Source of the DNA: JAGOUY01 sp964541725
GTDB lineage: Bacteria; Patescibacteriota; Patescibacteriia; 2-12-FULL-60-25
DNA: 24,669 nt
Direction of reading: 5' to 3'
Assembly (NCBI GenBank): GCA_964541725.1
Contig: CAZIQG010000006.1
Coordinates: 1 to 24,669, forward strand
The notes under the pieces are model-generated. The model searched no databases. It saw only the letters and a program-made list of their open reading frames with translations, and was not told the DNA's origin. Below, piece by piece: positions 1 through 7,110 of this stretch. Numbering within the stretch: the stretch's first letter is position 1; every line of letters begins with the position of its first letter. Position numbers and translations under genes: made by a program.

Positions 1-359
1 CCCACGCCTCGCAAAAACCCTAAAGCCCGACGTAAGACGTCGGTTGTATATAAGGGTGCATCTTAAATACTGATCCTGCGTTCTCTTTCTCCCCTCGTCA
101 TTCCGAAGGAGGAGTCCGACGACGATTGAGGAATCTCGACCCAAAACAGGTAGCCCAGGATACCCGTCATAACCCCTCCACCCTTCGGGCACCTTCCCTC
201 ACCTTAAGGGGAGGACTATGAAAGGGATACTCGTTCCGCTGCGAGATCCCTCACTACGTATGACTTCGTTCGGGATGACGACAAAAGACAAAAACAGGTC
301 GACTCGGGGGTCGACCATTGCGCTAACACCTCATTTCTGATGCCTGAGGCCTAACTAAT
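1..359. other. Non-coding, repeat-bearing region upstream of yidD
   Basis: I see no convincing gene here. A perfect 7-bp hairpin (27-33 with 37-43, loop AAG) may be the 3' end of a transcript from outside the window. Two oppositely oriented copies of a dispersed repeat lie at about 97-142 and 226-280. A 6-bp hairpin (297-302 with 311-316) and a 25-base motif (329-353) shared with 22431-22455 lie just before yidD. No clear promoter for yidD was found. Confidence 0.6.
226..280. repeat. Dispersed repeat, copy 1
   Basis: This 55-base stretch (GATACTCGTTCCGCTGCGAG at its start, CGTTCGGGATGACG at its end) is nearly identical to 2877-2931. The differences cluster in the middle. A diverged inverted copy lies at about 97-142 (starts GTCATTCCGAAGG, ends GAGGAATCTC). 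The pattern of GTCATYC at one end and GAGATCYC at the other is typical of short intergenic repeats; no protein is encoded. Confidence 0.8.
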
Positions 360-617
360 ATGCGTCGCCTTCTTCAATACCTGATACGTCTGTATCAAAA
401 CACCCTGTCTTTAGACCATGGGCCGCTTCGTCGTCTCACGACCCAACCAAGATGCAAATTCCACCCCACTTGCTCCCAATATGCGCACGACGCGATCGGT
501 CGTTTTGGTGTATTTAAAGGGGTATATCTTGGGGTAAAGCGTATCTTCCGCTGTCATCCTTGGACGATTGGGGGCATTGATCCTCTCCCAGGTGAATTGC
601 AAAAAATAAAAAAATAA
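360..617 (+). CDS. yidD: YidD, membrane protein insertion efficiency factor
   Basis: This 85-residue protein belongs to the YidD (DUF37) family, small inner-membrane-associated proteins thought to help YidC insert membrane proteins. Diagnostic motifs are CKFHPTCSQYA (residues 32-42) and RIFRCHPWTIGGIDPLP (61-77), including the three conserved cysteines C32, C38 and C65, and the length is normal. In many bacteria yidD sits in the dnaA-rpmH-rnpA-yidC cluster; none of those genes is visible here. The ATG has no SD sequence in front of it. A 48-aa ORF follows after 27 bases, so the two may be co-transcribed up to the terminator at 817-855. Family assignment is firm; the role is taken from the family. 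Confidence 0.95.
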   Translation: MRRLLQYLIRLYQNTLSLDHGPLRRLTTQPRCKFHPTCSQYAHDAIGRFGVFKGVYLGVKRIFRCHPWTIGGIDPLPGELQKIKK

Positions 618-644
618 GGAATAATTCCATTCGAGGTGAAACGC

Positions 645-791
645 ATGAAGAACCCGACAGGAAAAAGACCCACTATTCTCGAACTCGAAGCCGCCCTCCG
701 CTTCCTCGGTTGCACGGCAACCCACGCTGAGCTGATGAAATACGCCGCTCATCACGCCGGCCGCGCCGACAAGTCACAACCCATCCGCTGA
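645..791 (+). CDS. Small hypothetical protein (48 aa)
   Basis: A 48-codon ORF begins MKNPTGKRPTILELEAALRF and ends in TGA. It is supported by an unusually good SD sequence, GAGGTGA at 634-640, five bases before the ATG, and by a strong intrinsic terminator 26 bases after the stop. The protein is basic and mostly helical in appearance, with one cysteine and no transmembrane segment. I recognise no family. Its third-position GC is higher than in yidD just upstream. It could be the second gene of a yidD operon or an independent small gene. Confidence 0.6.
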   Translation: MKNPTGKRPTILELEAALRFLGCTATHAELMKYAAHHAGRADKSQPIR

Positions 792-816
792 GTCTCGCGC
801 CACTCTTCCCACCCCC

Positions 817-855
817 CGTCCCTCCTCACTCTGAGGCAGCGGACGCTTCTTTTTT
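817..855 (+). terminator. Intrinsic terminator after the yidD / 48-aa ORF unit
   Basis: A two-part stem, CGTCC (817-821) with GGACG (841-845) enclosing CCTCA (824-828) with TGAGG (832-836), is followed by CTTCTTTTTT. It ends against the stop codon of the convergent DUF167 gene. Confidence 0.75.
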
Positions 856-1111
856 ATAAGACCAAGCCATTTTTCACATCTTCTTCCGACATCGGCAAAG
901 AAACCCGTTTCTTTTTCCCCGCCATCCCTTTCTCGATCTCAACAAGTGAAGGAGCGATTACAAGCGTCTTCGCCAAAAAACGGCACAGCTCCTCATTTGC
1001 TTTTCCATCAACAGGTGGCGCCGCCAAGCGAATCTTCAAAGCCCCCTCTTGCCACCCCACGATCTCCGTTTTACTCGCATTTGGAATAACAGTAACTCGT
1101 AAAATCGACAT
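854..1111 (-). CDS. DUF167 / YggU family protein
   Basis: This 85-residue protein matches the DUF167 (YggU-like) family: an N-terminal strand (ILRVTVIPNASKTEIVG), the family hallmark PPVDGKANEELCRFLA (residues 32-47) and a C-terminal strand with GKKKRVSLP. The length is typical. The biochemical role of the family is unknown. It lies downstream of nfo on the same strand, 132 bases away, with a small hairpin (GCCTC...GAGGC, about 1131-1147) between them. No SD sequence precedes the ATG. Confidence 0.9.
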   Translation of the reverse strand: MSILRVTVIPNASKTEIVGWQEGALKIRLAAPPVDGKANEELCRFLAKTLVIAPSLVEIEKGMAGKKKRVSLPMSEEDVKNGLVL

Positions 1112-1243
1112 AAAATAAGGACGTATGCCATTGCCTCTTCGAGGAGGCTATTTTGACGCGACGGCGGCTAAATTTGAGCAGATTTTCTAGCAGGAAAATA
1201 TGCGTACTCCTTCAGGAGGAGAACGAATACTTCCTTTCCCCGT

Positions 1244-2071
1244 CTACCCTCGCAGTTTTTTCAAAATCTTCAAATCCTCCTCCACCGCATCATGCTCCGT
1301 CTCCAAATAGAAATTCATGTGCTGCAACTTTGGGTGCTCAATCATGGCTTCAAATCCATCCACGCCAATAAACCCTTTGCCTAAATGCTCATGGCGATCT
1401 TTCCGCGCCCCAAGCTCCACCTTTGAATCATTACAATGACTCATCTTTAATCGCTTCAAGCCAATTACCTCATCAAATAAATTAAACGTCTTGTCGACTT
1501 CTTTCTTGGTACGCAAATCATACCCACTTGCAAACGCATGCGCCGTATCAAAACACACCCCCATTTCCGGGTGATCCACGCCATCCAAAATCAACGCTAC
1601 TTCTTCAAATGAAGCGCCGATAACCGCACCAGCTCCCGCCGAGATTTCTAAAAGAAGAGTCGCTTCGCCTTTATACCCATCATAGATTTTCTTCACCCCT
1701 TCAATCGTCCACTTCAGTGCTTGATCACGGTCTCCTTTTCCCGCACTCCCAGGATGAAACATGACGTATTTTGCTCCCAATAACGTCGCGCGCTCCAATT
1801 CCTCTCGTACGATGCGAATCGAATTCCCACGTGTTTTCTCGAGCTCACTCGCAAAATTAATATAGTACGGCGTATGGATGACCCATTCCTTAAAGCTCCC
1901 ATCTTTGCAGTTCTGCGCAAACGCATCCGCCATTTCGGGGGTAATCTTAGGTGCCGGACCACCCTGCGGTGAACGAGAAAAAAACTGAAACACCTCGCAT
2001 CCCAATGCCGCCGCGTTCGTCGGGGCGTTCTGCAACCCACCCGCCACAGACACATGACAACCAAAATACAT
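1244..2071 (-). CDS. nfo: Endonuclease IV (apurinic/apyrimidinic endonuclease)
   Basis: The 275-residue product is a deoxyribonuclease IV TIM barrel that cleaves DNA 5' of abasic sites in base excision repair, using three zinc ions. Metal-ligand and signature motifs occur in the expected order: GCHVSVAGG at the N-terminus, HTPYYINFAS, MFHPGSAGKGD, LLEISAGAG, CFDTAHAFASGYDL, MSHCNDSK, DRHEHLGKGFIG and LETEHD near the C-terminus. The frame is open to 2227, but the ATG at 2071 (MYFGCHVSVAGG) matches family starts, so the extra 52 residues were dropped. No SD sequence is seen. The region upstream overlaps the divergent orphan gene's promoter area. Confidence 0.95.
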   Translation of the reverse strand: MYFGCHVSVAGGLQNAPTNAAALGCEVFQFFSRSPQGGPAPKITPEMADAFAQNCKDGSFKEWVIHTPYYINFASELEKTRGNSIRIVREELERATLLGAKYVMFHPGSAGKGDRDQALKWTIEGVKKIYDGYKGEATLLLEISAGAGAVIGASFEEVALILDGVDHPEMGVCFDTAHAFASGYDLRTKKEVDKTFNLFDEVIGLKRLKMSHCNDSKVELGARKDRHEHLGKGFIGVDGFEAMIEHPKLQHMNFYLETEHDAVEEDLKILKKLRG

Positions 2072-2141
2072 ATGCAAAGACGATAGCAGATCCTGGACAA
2101 AATAAGCAAAAGCTGCTAATAAATCGACTAGGAGGTTGCCC

Positions 2142-2780
2142 ATGTCACGTCGGGTAACAATACAAGGGATGCTGGCAGCCATCGTCTGCATGTCGAGTGA
2201 CGTCAATGAGCAGCGTGAAGCGCTCAAACGGATTCGCTCACAAGACCTGCTTCGCAGAATCCTCGCCTTCTTCGTACTGGGTCGCGACGAGATGTGGATG
2301 GAGGATCATCGTCCCAATAACGTCGAAGAGGTGCTCAAGGATCTTCGCGAGAAGATCTGCTGGAGCTACTTCGCCATCCTCAATTCTCCCCCGCCTCACA
2401 TGACGTCCGTTGCTGCCGCAGTCTGGAACCAGAGCTTTCTTGAAGAGGTCTTCTTCGCTCGCGGGTTCTGTGCTCCCTGTATGGATCCAAACGACGGAGA
2501 GGACTGGCGTTACTCCACCTACTTCCGTGCCGTGCAGCAGGCGCTTCTATACACGGATAAGAACCGTACGGCTCGTTACGTCGATAAGCAGAGTGTGGCT
2601 CGTCGCGATGCCCGACTCGTAAGAGAAGTGCTGCGCGATCCCCGTTCTCCCGATGCCAATCTCTTCGCCGATGGGATTCGTGAACCGGAGCCCATGATCG
2701 TTCTCGCTTCCAAGATCGAGCGCCAAAATCCCAAGCTCGCAGAGGACCTTCGCTTCTGGGCGGGTGCCGACCCCGTCTAA
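2142..2780 (+). CDS. Hypothetical protein, orphan (212 aa)
   Basis: The ATG at 2142 is set by a textbook SD sequence AGGAGG (2130-2135), six bases upstream. The product is a soluble, charged 212-residue protein (MSRRVTIQGMLAAIVCM at the start, LAEDLRFWAGADPV at the end) with no signal peptide or clear membrane helix. Several cysteines occur in FARGFCAPCMDPNDGEDW (about residues 107-124). I recognise no family. A weak promoter-like pair, TGGACA (2094-2099) and TAATAA (2117-2122) with 17 bases between, would give a very short leader. It is divergent from nfo and convergent with trigger factor. Base composition and the strong SD differ from the neighbouring core genes, so it is probably an accessory gene. 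Confidence 0.7.
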   Translation: MSRRVTIQGMLAAIVCMSSDVNEQREALKRIRSQDLLRRILAFFVLGRDEMWMEDHRPNNVEEVLKDLREKICWSYFAILNSPPPHMTSVAAAVWNQSFLEEVFFARGFCAPCMDPNDGEDWRYSTYFRAVQQALLYTDKNRTARYVDKQSVARRDARLVREVLRDPRSPDANLFADGIREPEPMIVLASKIERQNPKLAEDLRFWAGADPV

Positions 2781-2790
2781 TCTCTTCTAT

Positions 2791-2820
2791 CCTCACCGGT
2801 CTCACCGCGTCGAGGTTTTT
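2791..2820 (+). terminator. Intrinsic terminator of the orphan gene
   Basis: CCTC (2791-2794) pairs with GAGG (2812-2815), with an inner CGG/CCG pairing, followed by TTTTT. It lies just after the stop codon at 2780. Confidence 0.6.
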
Positions 2821-2828
2821 AAATACCT

Positions 2829-2860
2829 AAAACAAAACGCCACCCCATTCCGAGGCGGCG
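2829..2860 (-). terminator. Intrinsic terminator of trigger factor
   Basis: Read on the minus strand, CGCCGCCTC pairs with GGGGTGGCG (9 pairs including G-U, loop GGAAT), followed by TTTTGTTTT. A dispersed repeat copy lies between it and the tig stop codon. Confidence 0.85.
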
Positions 2861-2876
2861 CTTGTTCATTCCGAAA

Positions 2877-2931
2877 GATACCCGTTCCGCTGCGAGATCC
2901 CTCACTCCGTCGGACTCCGTTCGGGATGACG
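2877..2931. repeat. Dispersed repeat, copy 2
   Basis: Near-identical to 226-280 over 55 bases, with both ends conserved and the centre diverged. It sits in the 3' untranslated region between tig and its terminator. Confidence 0.8.
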
Positions 2932-2933
2932 GT

Positions 2934-4232
2934 CTATTTCTTCTCCTTCACACATTCCTTCTTCAACCACTCCAACGTCTTCCGATTCCGCAACTGAATC
3001 GCGATATATTGGCGATATTCCGGCGAAGCAATCCGTTCGCGTGTCTCTTTATCGTTCTCACGAATACGTATCAAGATATCATCCGTTTCTTTATCCAATT
3101 CATCTTCTGTAATGGCAACTTGTTGTTGCTTGGCAAACGCTTTCACAAGTACTGCCGTCTTAATCCGACGAATCGCTTGCGTGGTCATGTCCAAGCGCAA
3201 TTCATCGCGCGTTTTCTTAATCGAGGAAAGATAATCTTCCCATTTCATCCCTTGTTCTTCCACACCATGCTGGAGTTCATCCATCATGCGACGCGTTTCA
3301 TCCGTGACCAAAACTTCTGGCACCTCCGTAAACTTCGTAGCATCCACCAATTTTTCCAAGAGCTCGATCTCACTCGCTTCTTCGCGACGACGTTTTTCTT
3401 CCACCTGTAAATTCTCTTTCAACTTACCTCGTAACTCCTCCATATCCTTTAACCCAACACCCTGTGCAAAGGCATCATCTACGGGTGGTAACTGCATCTC
3501 AAACACCCCTGTCGCTTTGGCCGTAAAATCAATCTCTTTGCCAGCCAAATGTTTCTGGTAGTGCTCCGTAGGGAAAGGGAGTTTAAAGCTCCGCTCCTCC
3601 CCAGCCTTGATCCCGACCAATTTTTCCGTAAAACCAGGGATATAATGCGGCTCATTCATGTAGATGCGGTAGTCACGTCCCGTTCCACCATCTACGACCA
3701 CACCATCTTTCAGCATCGAAACATCAATCACGACCAAATCCTCAAGGGTGGCCTCGCGCTCTGCGCGCACTTCTTGACGGCGCATCTTGCGCATCTCTTC
3801 AATCGCTTCGTTAACATCCTTGTCGGTAATCTCTTTCGTAGTCTGTTCAACAGAACACTTCTTAAGGTCAGGCAGCTCAATGGCTTTTGGTTCAATCGGG
3901 GCTGTCACCGTAAATTTAATCGGCTGGCCAGGGGTAAGTTGATCAACCTGAATATCAGGAGATCCAACCACATCCAAGGATTCGTTCAAAATCGCTTTCG
4001 CATAGAAGGCGCGCACGATCCGTTCCAAGGACGCTTGCAACAAGGACATCTCCCCATACGCACGCTTCACCTCGTCAAAGCTGGCTTTTCCAGGACGAAA
4101 CCCCGGCAACGGACGTGCCGTGCTCATTTCACGCGCCGCTTCCTCTAGATACGCACGCACTTCCTCGTATCCAACTTCAAATTCGAGTTTCACTTGGGAT
4201 TTAGGCAAATCCGTCTTTTGAATCGTAGGCAT
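2934..4232 (-). CDS. tig: Trigger factor, ribosome-associated chaperone
   Basis: This 432-residue protein has the three-domain trigger factor layout. An N-terminal ribosome-binding domain carries the signature GFRPGKA (residues 44-50). A central FKBP-type PPIase domain (about 160-240) includes VVIDVSMLKDG and IPGFTEKLVGIKAGEE. A long, charged, helical C-terminal domain forms the chaperone arms. It binds near the ribosomal exit tunnel and shields nascent chains. The length equals the usual 430-440. The start MPTIQKTDLPKSQVKLEFEV fits the family; no SD sequence is visible. It is divergent from ychF with 96 bases between the starts, and has a good terminator at 2829-2860. Confidence 0.95.
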   Translation of the reverse strand: MPTIQKTDLPKSQVKLEFEVGYEEVRAYLEEAAREMSTARPLPGFRPGKASFDEVKRAYGEMSLLQASLERIVRAFYAKAILNESLDVVGSPDIQVDQLTPGQPIKFTVTAPIEPKAIELPDLKKCSVEQTTKEITDKDVNEAIEEMRKMRRQEVRAEREATLEDLVVIDVSMLKDGVVVDGGTGRDYRIYMNEPHYIPGFTEKLVGIKAGEERSFKLPFPTEHYQKHLAGKEIDFTAKATGVFEMQLPPVDDAFAQGVGLKDMEELRGKLKENLQVEEKRRREEASEIELLEKLVDATKFTEVPEVLVTDETRRMMDELQHGVEEQGMKWEDYLSSIKKTRDELRLDMTTQAIRRIKTAVLVKAFAKQQQVAITEDELDKETDDILIRIRENDKETRERIASPEYRQYIAIQLRNRKTLEWLKKECVKEKK

Positions 4233-4328
4233 AATAGTAGACGGAGGGTACGAAAAAACCGCTCATCCGTCAATTGTTCATCCCCTTGCCCACATCCCCA
4301 AAACCCCTTACCATGCGCCCACATCAAT

Positions 4329-5411
4329 ATGTCTCTCCAAATCGGTATCGTTGGTCTTCCAAACGTAGGGAAATCTACGCTTTTTTCAGCCATCACCAAA
4401 AAACAAGTCGATTGCGCCAACTACCCCTTTTGTACCATCGATCCCAATGTCGGCGTGGTTGAAGTCCCAGATGAACGCCTCGCCCTGTTGGGAGCTGTAG
4501 ATAAAACCGAGCGCATCGTGCCAACCGTCATCGAATTCGTGGATATCGCTGGCCTCGTGAAAGGCGCTTCCGAAGGCCAAGGCTTAGGCAACAAATTTTT
4601 GACCAACATCCGCGAAACCGACGCCATCGCTCAAGTCGTCCGCGCCTTTGATGATACCAACATCCTGCACGTCGATGGTTCGGTGAACCCTGTCCGTGAT
4701 GCCGACACCATTAACACCGAACTTGCCCTCACGGATGTCGAGAGTGTCGGCAAGCGTCTCCAAAACGCCGAAAAACAATCACGCAGTGGCATGACCAAGC
4801 CTCTCGAACTCGAAATCGCCGCCCTCAAAAAAGCCGTCGAGAGTTTAAATAAAGGGGTCATGCTCCGCGATCTTGAATGGACAGAGGATGAATTAATGGT
4901 TTTGCGCCAACTCAATCCGCTCACGCTCAAGCCGATGCTCTACGTTGTAAACGTCAATGAAACACAACTCGCAGACGGTTCCTGGAAAGCGCGCGTCGAA
5001 GGATTGAAGGGGATGCTTGTTCCGGTCTGTATCAAAATGGAAGCGGATCTTTCCTCCATGGGTCCCGAAGAGAAGAAAGAATACTTGGAGCTCGCTGGCC
5101 AAACCCAATCCGGCCTCGATCGTCTCATCCAAGAAGCCTATCGCTTACTCGGCCTCATCACCTTTCTCACAAGTGGCGTCCAAGAAACCCGCGCCTGGAC
5201 CGTCAAAGAGGGGAGTAAGGCCCCGGTTGCTGCCGGAAAAATCCATTCCGATTTCGAAAAGAATTTCATCCGCGTCGAAATCACGCCATGGAAAGACTAC
5301 GTCGAAAATGGGGGTGAGGCGGCCTGTCGCGCCAAAGGCTTAACCCGTGTCGAAGGCAAGGACTATATCGTGAAAGATGGCGACGTCTGTTATTTCCGCA
5401 TCGGTGCCTAA
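4329..5411 (+). CDS. ychF: YchF / OLA1 family ribosome-associated P-loop ATPase
   Basis: The 360-residue product has the Obg-like YchF layout. The G1 loop GLPNVGKST is at residues 8-16, the G3 region reads DIAGLVKGASEGQGLGNKFL, and NVNE stands at the G4 position where true GTPases have NKxD, consistent with the family's ATP preference. A helical hairpin domain and a C-terminal TGS domain (from about 275) complete it. The protein binds ribosomes and is linked to stress and translation control. The frame is open to 4194, but ATG 4329 (MSLQIGIVGLPNVGKS) is the conserved start. No SD sequence. A perfect palindrome acting as a likely terminator follows 20 bases after the stop. Confidence 0.95.
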   Translation: MSLQIGIVGLPNVGKSTLFSAITKKQVDCANYPFCTIDPNVGVVEVPDERLALLGAVDKTERIVPTVIEFVDIAGLVKGASEGQGLGNKFLTNIRETDAIAQVVRAFDDTNILHVDGSVNPVRDADTINTELALTDVESVGKRLQNAEKQSRSGMTKPLELEIAALKKAVESLNKGVMLRDLEWTEDELMVLRQLNPLTLKPMLYVVNVNETQLADGSWKARVEGLKGMLVPVCIKMEADLSSMGPEEKKEYLELAGQTQSGLDRLIQEAYRLLGLITFLTSGVQETRAWTVKEGSKAPVAAGKIHSDFEKNFIRVEITPWKDYVENGGEAACRAKGLTRVEGKDYIVKDGDVCYFRIGA

Positions 5412-5431
5412 AATTGATCTCAAAACCGTTG

Positions 5432-5465
5432 ACAAACACCCCGTTCCATGGAACGGGGTGTTTGT
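5432..5465 (+). terminator. Perfect 34-base palindrome between ychF and comEC
   Basis: ACAAACACCCCGTTCC and its exact reverse complement meet at ATGG. The 3' arm ends TTTGT and is followed directly by the ATG of comEC at 5466. It probably terminates ychF, and as RNA it would place the comEC start immediately after a 15-bp stem. Confidence 0.7.
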
Positions 5466-6734
5466 ATGTCTTTCGCTCGCCACGCGGGTCACTTCGCCGC
5501 CGCTTTTCTCGGAGGCGTTGCTTTGCATAGTATCCGTCCCAATCTTCCCATCCCACAGCACTGGCTCCTCATCGCCATAAGTATAAGTGGGGGAGTCGGT
5601 TCCGTTCTCTATAAAGAGATAGGATCAGAAGTAGCTACCAAGTTTGTTTCCAGACTCTGTCTCATCATCTGTTTTTCCTTGTTAGGGGTCTATCGCTTCT
5701 CTCTCGCGCAACCGTACCTTCCGCGCGGCCTCATCTTCGCCGACCCAAAAGGTCTTGCGAGCAGTAGCCCATCCGCGCGCATCACCAGCCGCTTCGATCC
5801 ACGCTACTGGCTAACCTATCTACACACATCCCTCACCAAGCGCGCTCGTGAACGCTTCGTGCCTGATGAAGCCGCCCTCATCACCGGCATCCTCTACGGC
5901 GATCGCAACTTATCCAAAGCCGCCAAAACCGCCTTTCGCCATGCGGGGCTTACCCATATCATCGCCGTCTCCGGTTCAAACATGACCATCATCGTCGTGG
6001 TCGTCGCCCGTTGTCTCGCCCTCGTTCATCTCTCACGTCGTCAAAGTTTTGTCGGCATGGTCATTGGCGTCATCCTCTTCACTGTTTTTGTCGGAGCCTC
6101 GGCTGCCGTCGTACGCGCTGCCATCATGGGAATCCTGGTACAGTTCGCGCCGCTCACAGGTCGCCTCATCCGTCCCAGCCGCCTCCTTCTCATCTCCGCC
6201 CTGGGCTTCACGCTCTGGCATCCGTGGGCGCTCTTATTCGATGCGTCGTTTGCTCTATCATTCCTCGCGATGACGGGTCTCCTCACGTACGGTCGAATAA
6301 TTGATACAGCGCTCGCATCGCATATTTCTTCAGACACATTTCGTGAAATTATCGTCTCGACACTTGCGGCCACGATACTAACGACTCCGTACAGTGCTTG
6401 GGCCTTTGGCTCGTTTACTCTATGGGGATTACCAACCGGGCTCATCGTTCTCCCGCTCATTCCCTGGATCATGGCTCTGGGTTCACTCGCCCTCATCATT
6501 CCCACCGCTTCTTCCTTGGGACAGCTTGTCATATTGCCTGCATCTGGATGCTTATGGGCGATCTTAGCGATTGCGCGCTGGCCCGAAAAAATAAAACTTG
6601 GGTATCTAGATAAGACGTATCTCCCACTCACGTGGCTACTTGTCGCCTATCTCTTCATCTGGATGCTACATAAAATTATCCACAGCATACAAAGATCAAG
6701 TAAAGCTGTTATCTCTCCTGCACAAATAAAATAA
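5466..6734 (+). CDS. comEC: ComEC/Rec2-type competence channel protein, minimal form
   Basis: This 422-residue polytopic membrane protein matches the ComEC competence domain, which forms the channel for single-stranded DNA uptake. Two or three helices lie at the N-terminus. A soluble stretch with ITGILYGDRNLSKAAKTAFRHAGLTHIIAVSG-type sequence leads into the hallmark HIIAVSGSNM (about residues 163-172, cf. HLLAISGLHV). About eight further helices follow, including VFVGASAAVVRAAIMG. It lacks the C-terminal metallo-beta-lactamase domain of full-length ComEC (about 750 residues), so nuclease function would need another protein. ATG 5466 follows the palindrome; ATG 5448 inside the palindrome is an alternative six codons upstream. 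Confidence 0.88.
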   Translation: MSFARHAGHFAAAFLGGVALHSIRPNLPIPQHWLLIAISISGGVGSVLYKEIGSEVATKFVSRLCLIICFSLLGVYRFSLAQPYLPRGLIFADPKGLASSSPSARITSRFDPRYWLTYLHTSLTKRARERFVPDEAALITGILYGDRNLSKAAKTAFRHAGLTHIIAVSGSNMTIIVVVVARCLALVHLSRRQSFVGMVIGVILFTVFVGASAAVVRAAIMGILVQFAPLTGRLIRPSRLLLISALGFTLWHPWALLFDASFALSFLAMTGLLTYGRIIDTALASHISSDTFREIIVSTLAATILTTPYSAWAFGSFTLWGLPTGLIVLPLIPWIMALGSLALIIPTASSLGQLVILPASGCLWAILAIARWPEKIKLGYLDKTYLPLTWLLVAYLFIWMLHKIIHSIQRSSKAVISPAQIK

Positions 6735-6786
6735 GTAACCTTCTCAACAAATACATAAAAGAACAGCATAGACAGAAAAACCTGTC

Positions 6787-6808
6787 AGCGCTCACTAACG
6801 CTTTTTTT
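6787..6808 (+). terminator. Possible weak terminator after comEC
   Basis: AGCG (6787-6790) pairs with CGCT (6799-6802), followed by seven T residues. The stem is short, so the call is tentative. Confidence 0.4.
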
Positions 6809-6835
6809 GTCACCCTTCCCGTTCACCCTTAGTCT
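6807..6835 (+). promoter_or_regulatory. Possible promoter of the lipoprotein gene
   Basis: TTGTCA (6807-6812) and TAGTCT (6830-6835) are separated by exactly 17 bases. Transcription would start near 6842 and give a leader of about 255 nt. Confidence 0.4.
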
Positions 6836-6841
6836 ACAGGT

Positions 6842-7110
6842 GAGGTTCGCATCGGCAAGGAGCACTACAGGAAAGAATACGTTTTACGACCTGTAAGAGT
6901 TCCACGTTCTGGCTTCGGCTCGAACGTTCCAGCGCGCACCTCTTCTTGTCACGGATGAATGCCCTCATTCTTCTACGACAGTTCTCTTCTATCTCTGCGT
7001 TACCGCCCGCAGAGGAATAGCTTCACTGCCTTCGTCAAAGCGAGAGCTTTGCCTCTCTTACGTCATGCATAGCGTAAGAGAGGAGGAAGCCCTCGCGTGA
7101 TAGGCACGCG
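6842..7110 (+). ncRNA. Structured 5' leader of the lipoprotein gene (unidentified)
   Basis: This stretch of more than 200 bases has no ORF but a run of well-formed hairpins. TACAGG pairs with CCTGTA (6866-6895). ACGTTC pairs with GAACGT around GGC-UUCG-GCU (6904-6927). CTCTGCG pairs with CGCAGAG (6993-7014). CAAAGC-GAGA-GCTTTG has a GNRA-type loop (7036-7051) and directly abuts an 11-bp stem CCTCTCTTACG/CGTAAGAGAGG (7052-7062 with 7073-7083). Finally CGCGTG pairs with CACGCG (7094-7110) around the GTG start. The 11-bp stem partly covers the SD region (AGGAGG 7081-7086), so translation control is plausible. I recognise no riboswitch class. Confidence 0.5.

Noticed and set aside
411..755. 114-aa open frame opposite yidD
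   Set aside because: Antisense to a gene with clear YidD motifs and spans its stop and the next ORF.
1153..1371. 72-aa plus-strand frame between DUF167 and nfo
   Set aside because: Overlaps the conserved C-terminus of nfo in antisense and has no SD sequence.
2380..2805. 141-aa open frame opposite the orphan gene
   Set aside because: Arg/His-rich, runs over the terminator, and has no SD sequence; the plus-strand gene has a perfect AGGAGG.
6041..6631. 196-aa open frame opposite comEC
   Set aside because: Antisense shadow of a well-supported membrane protein gene.
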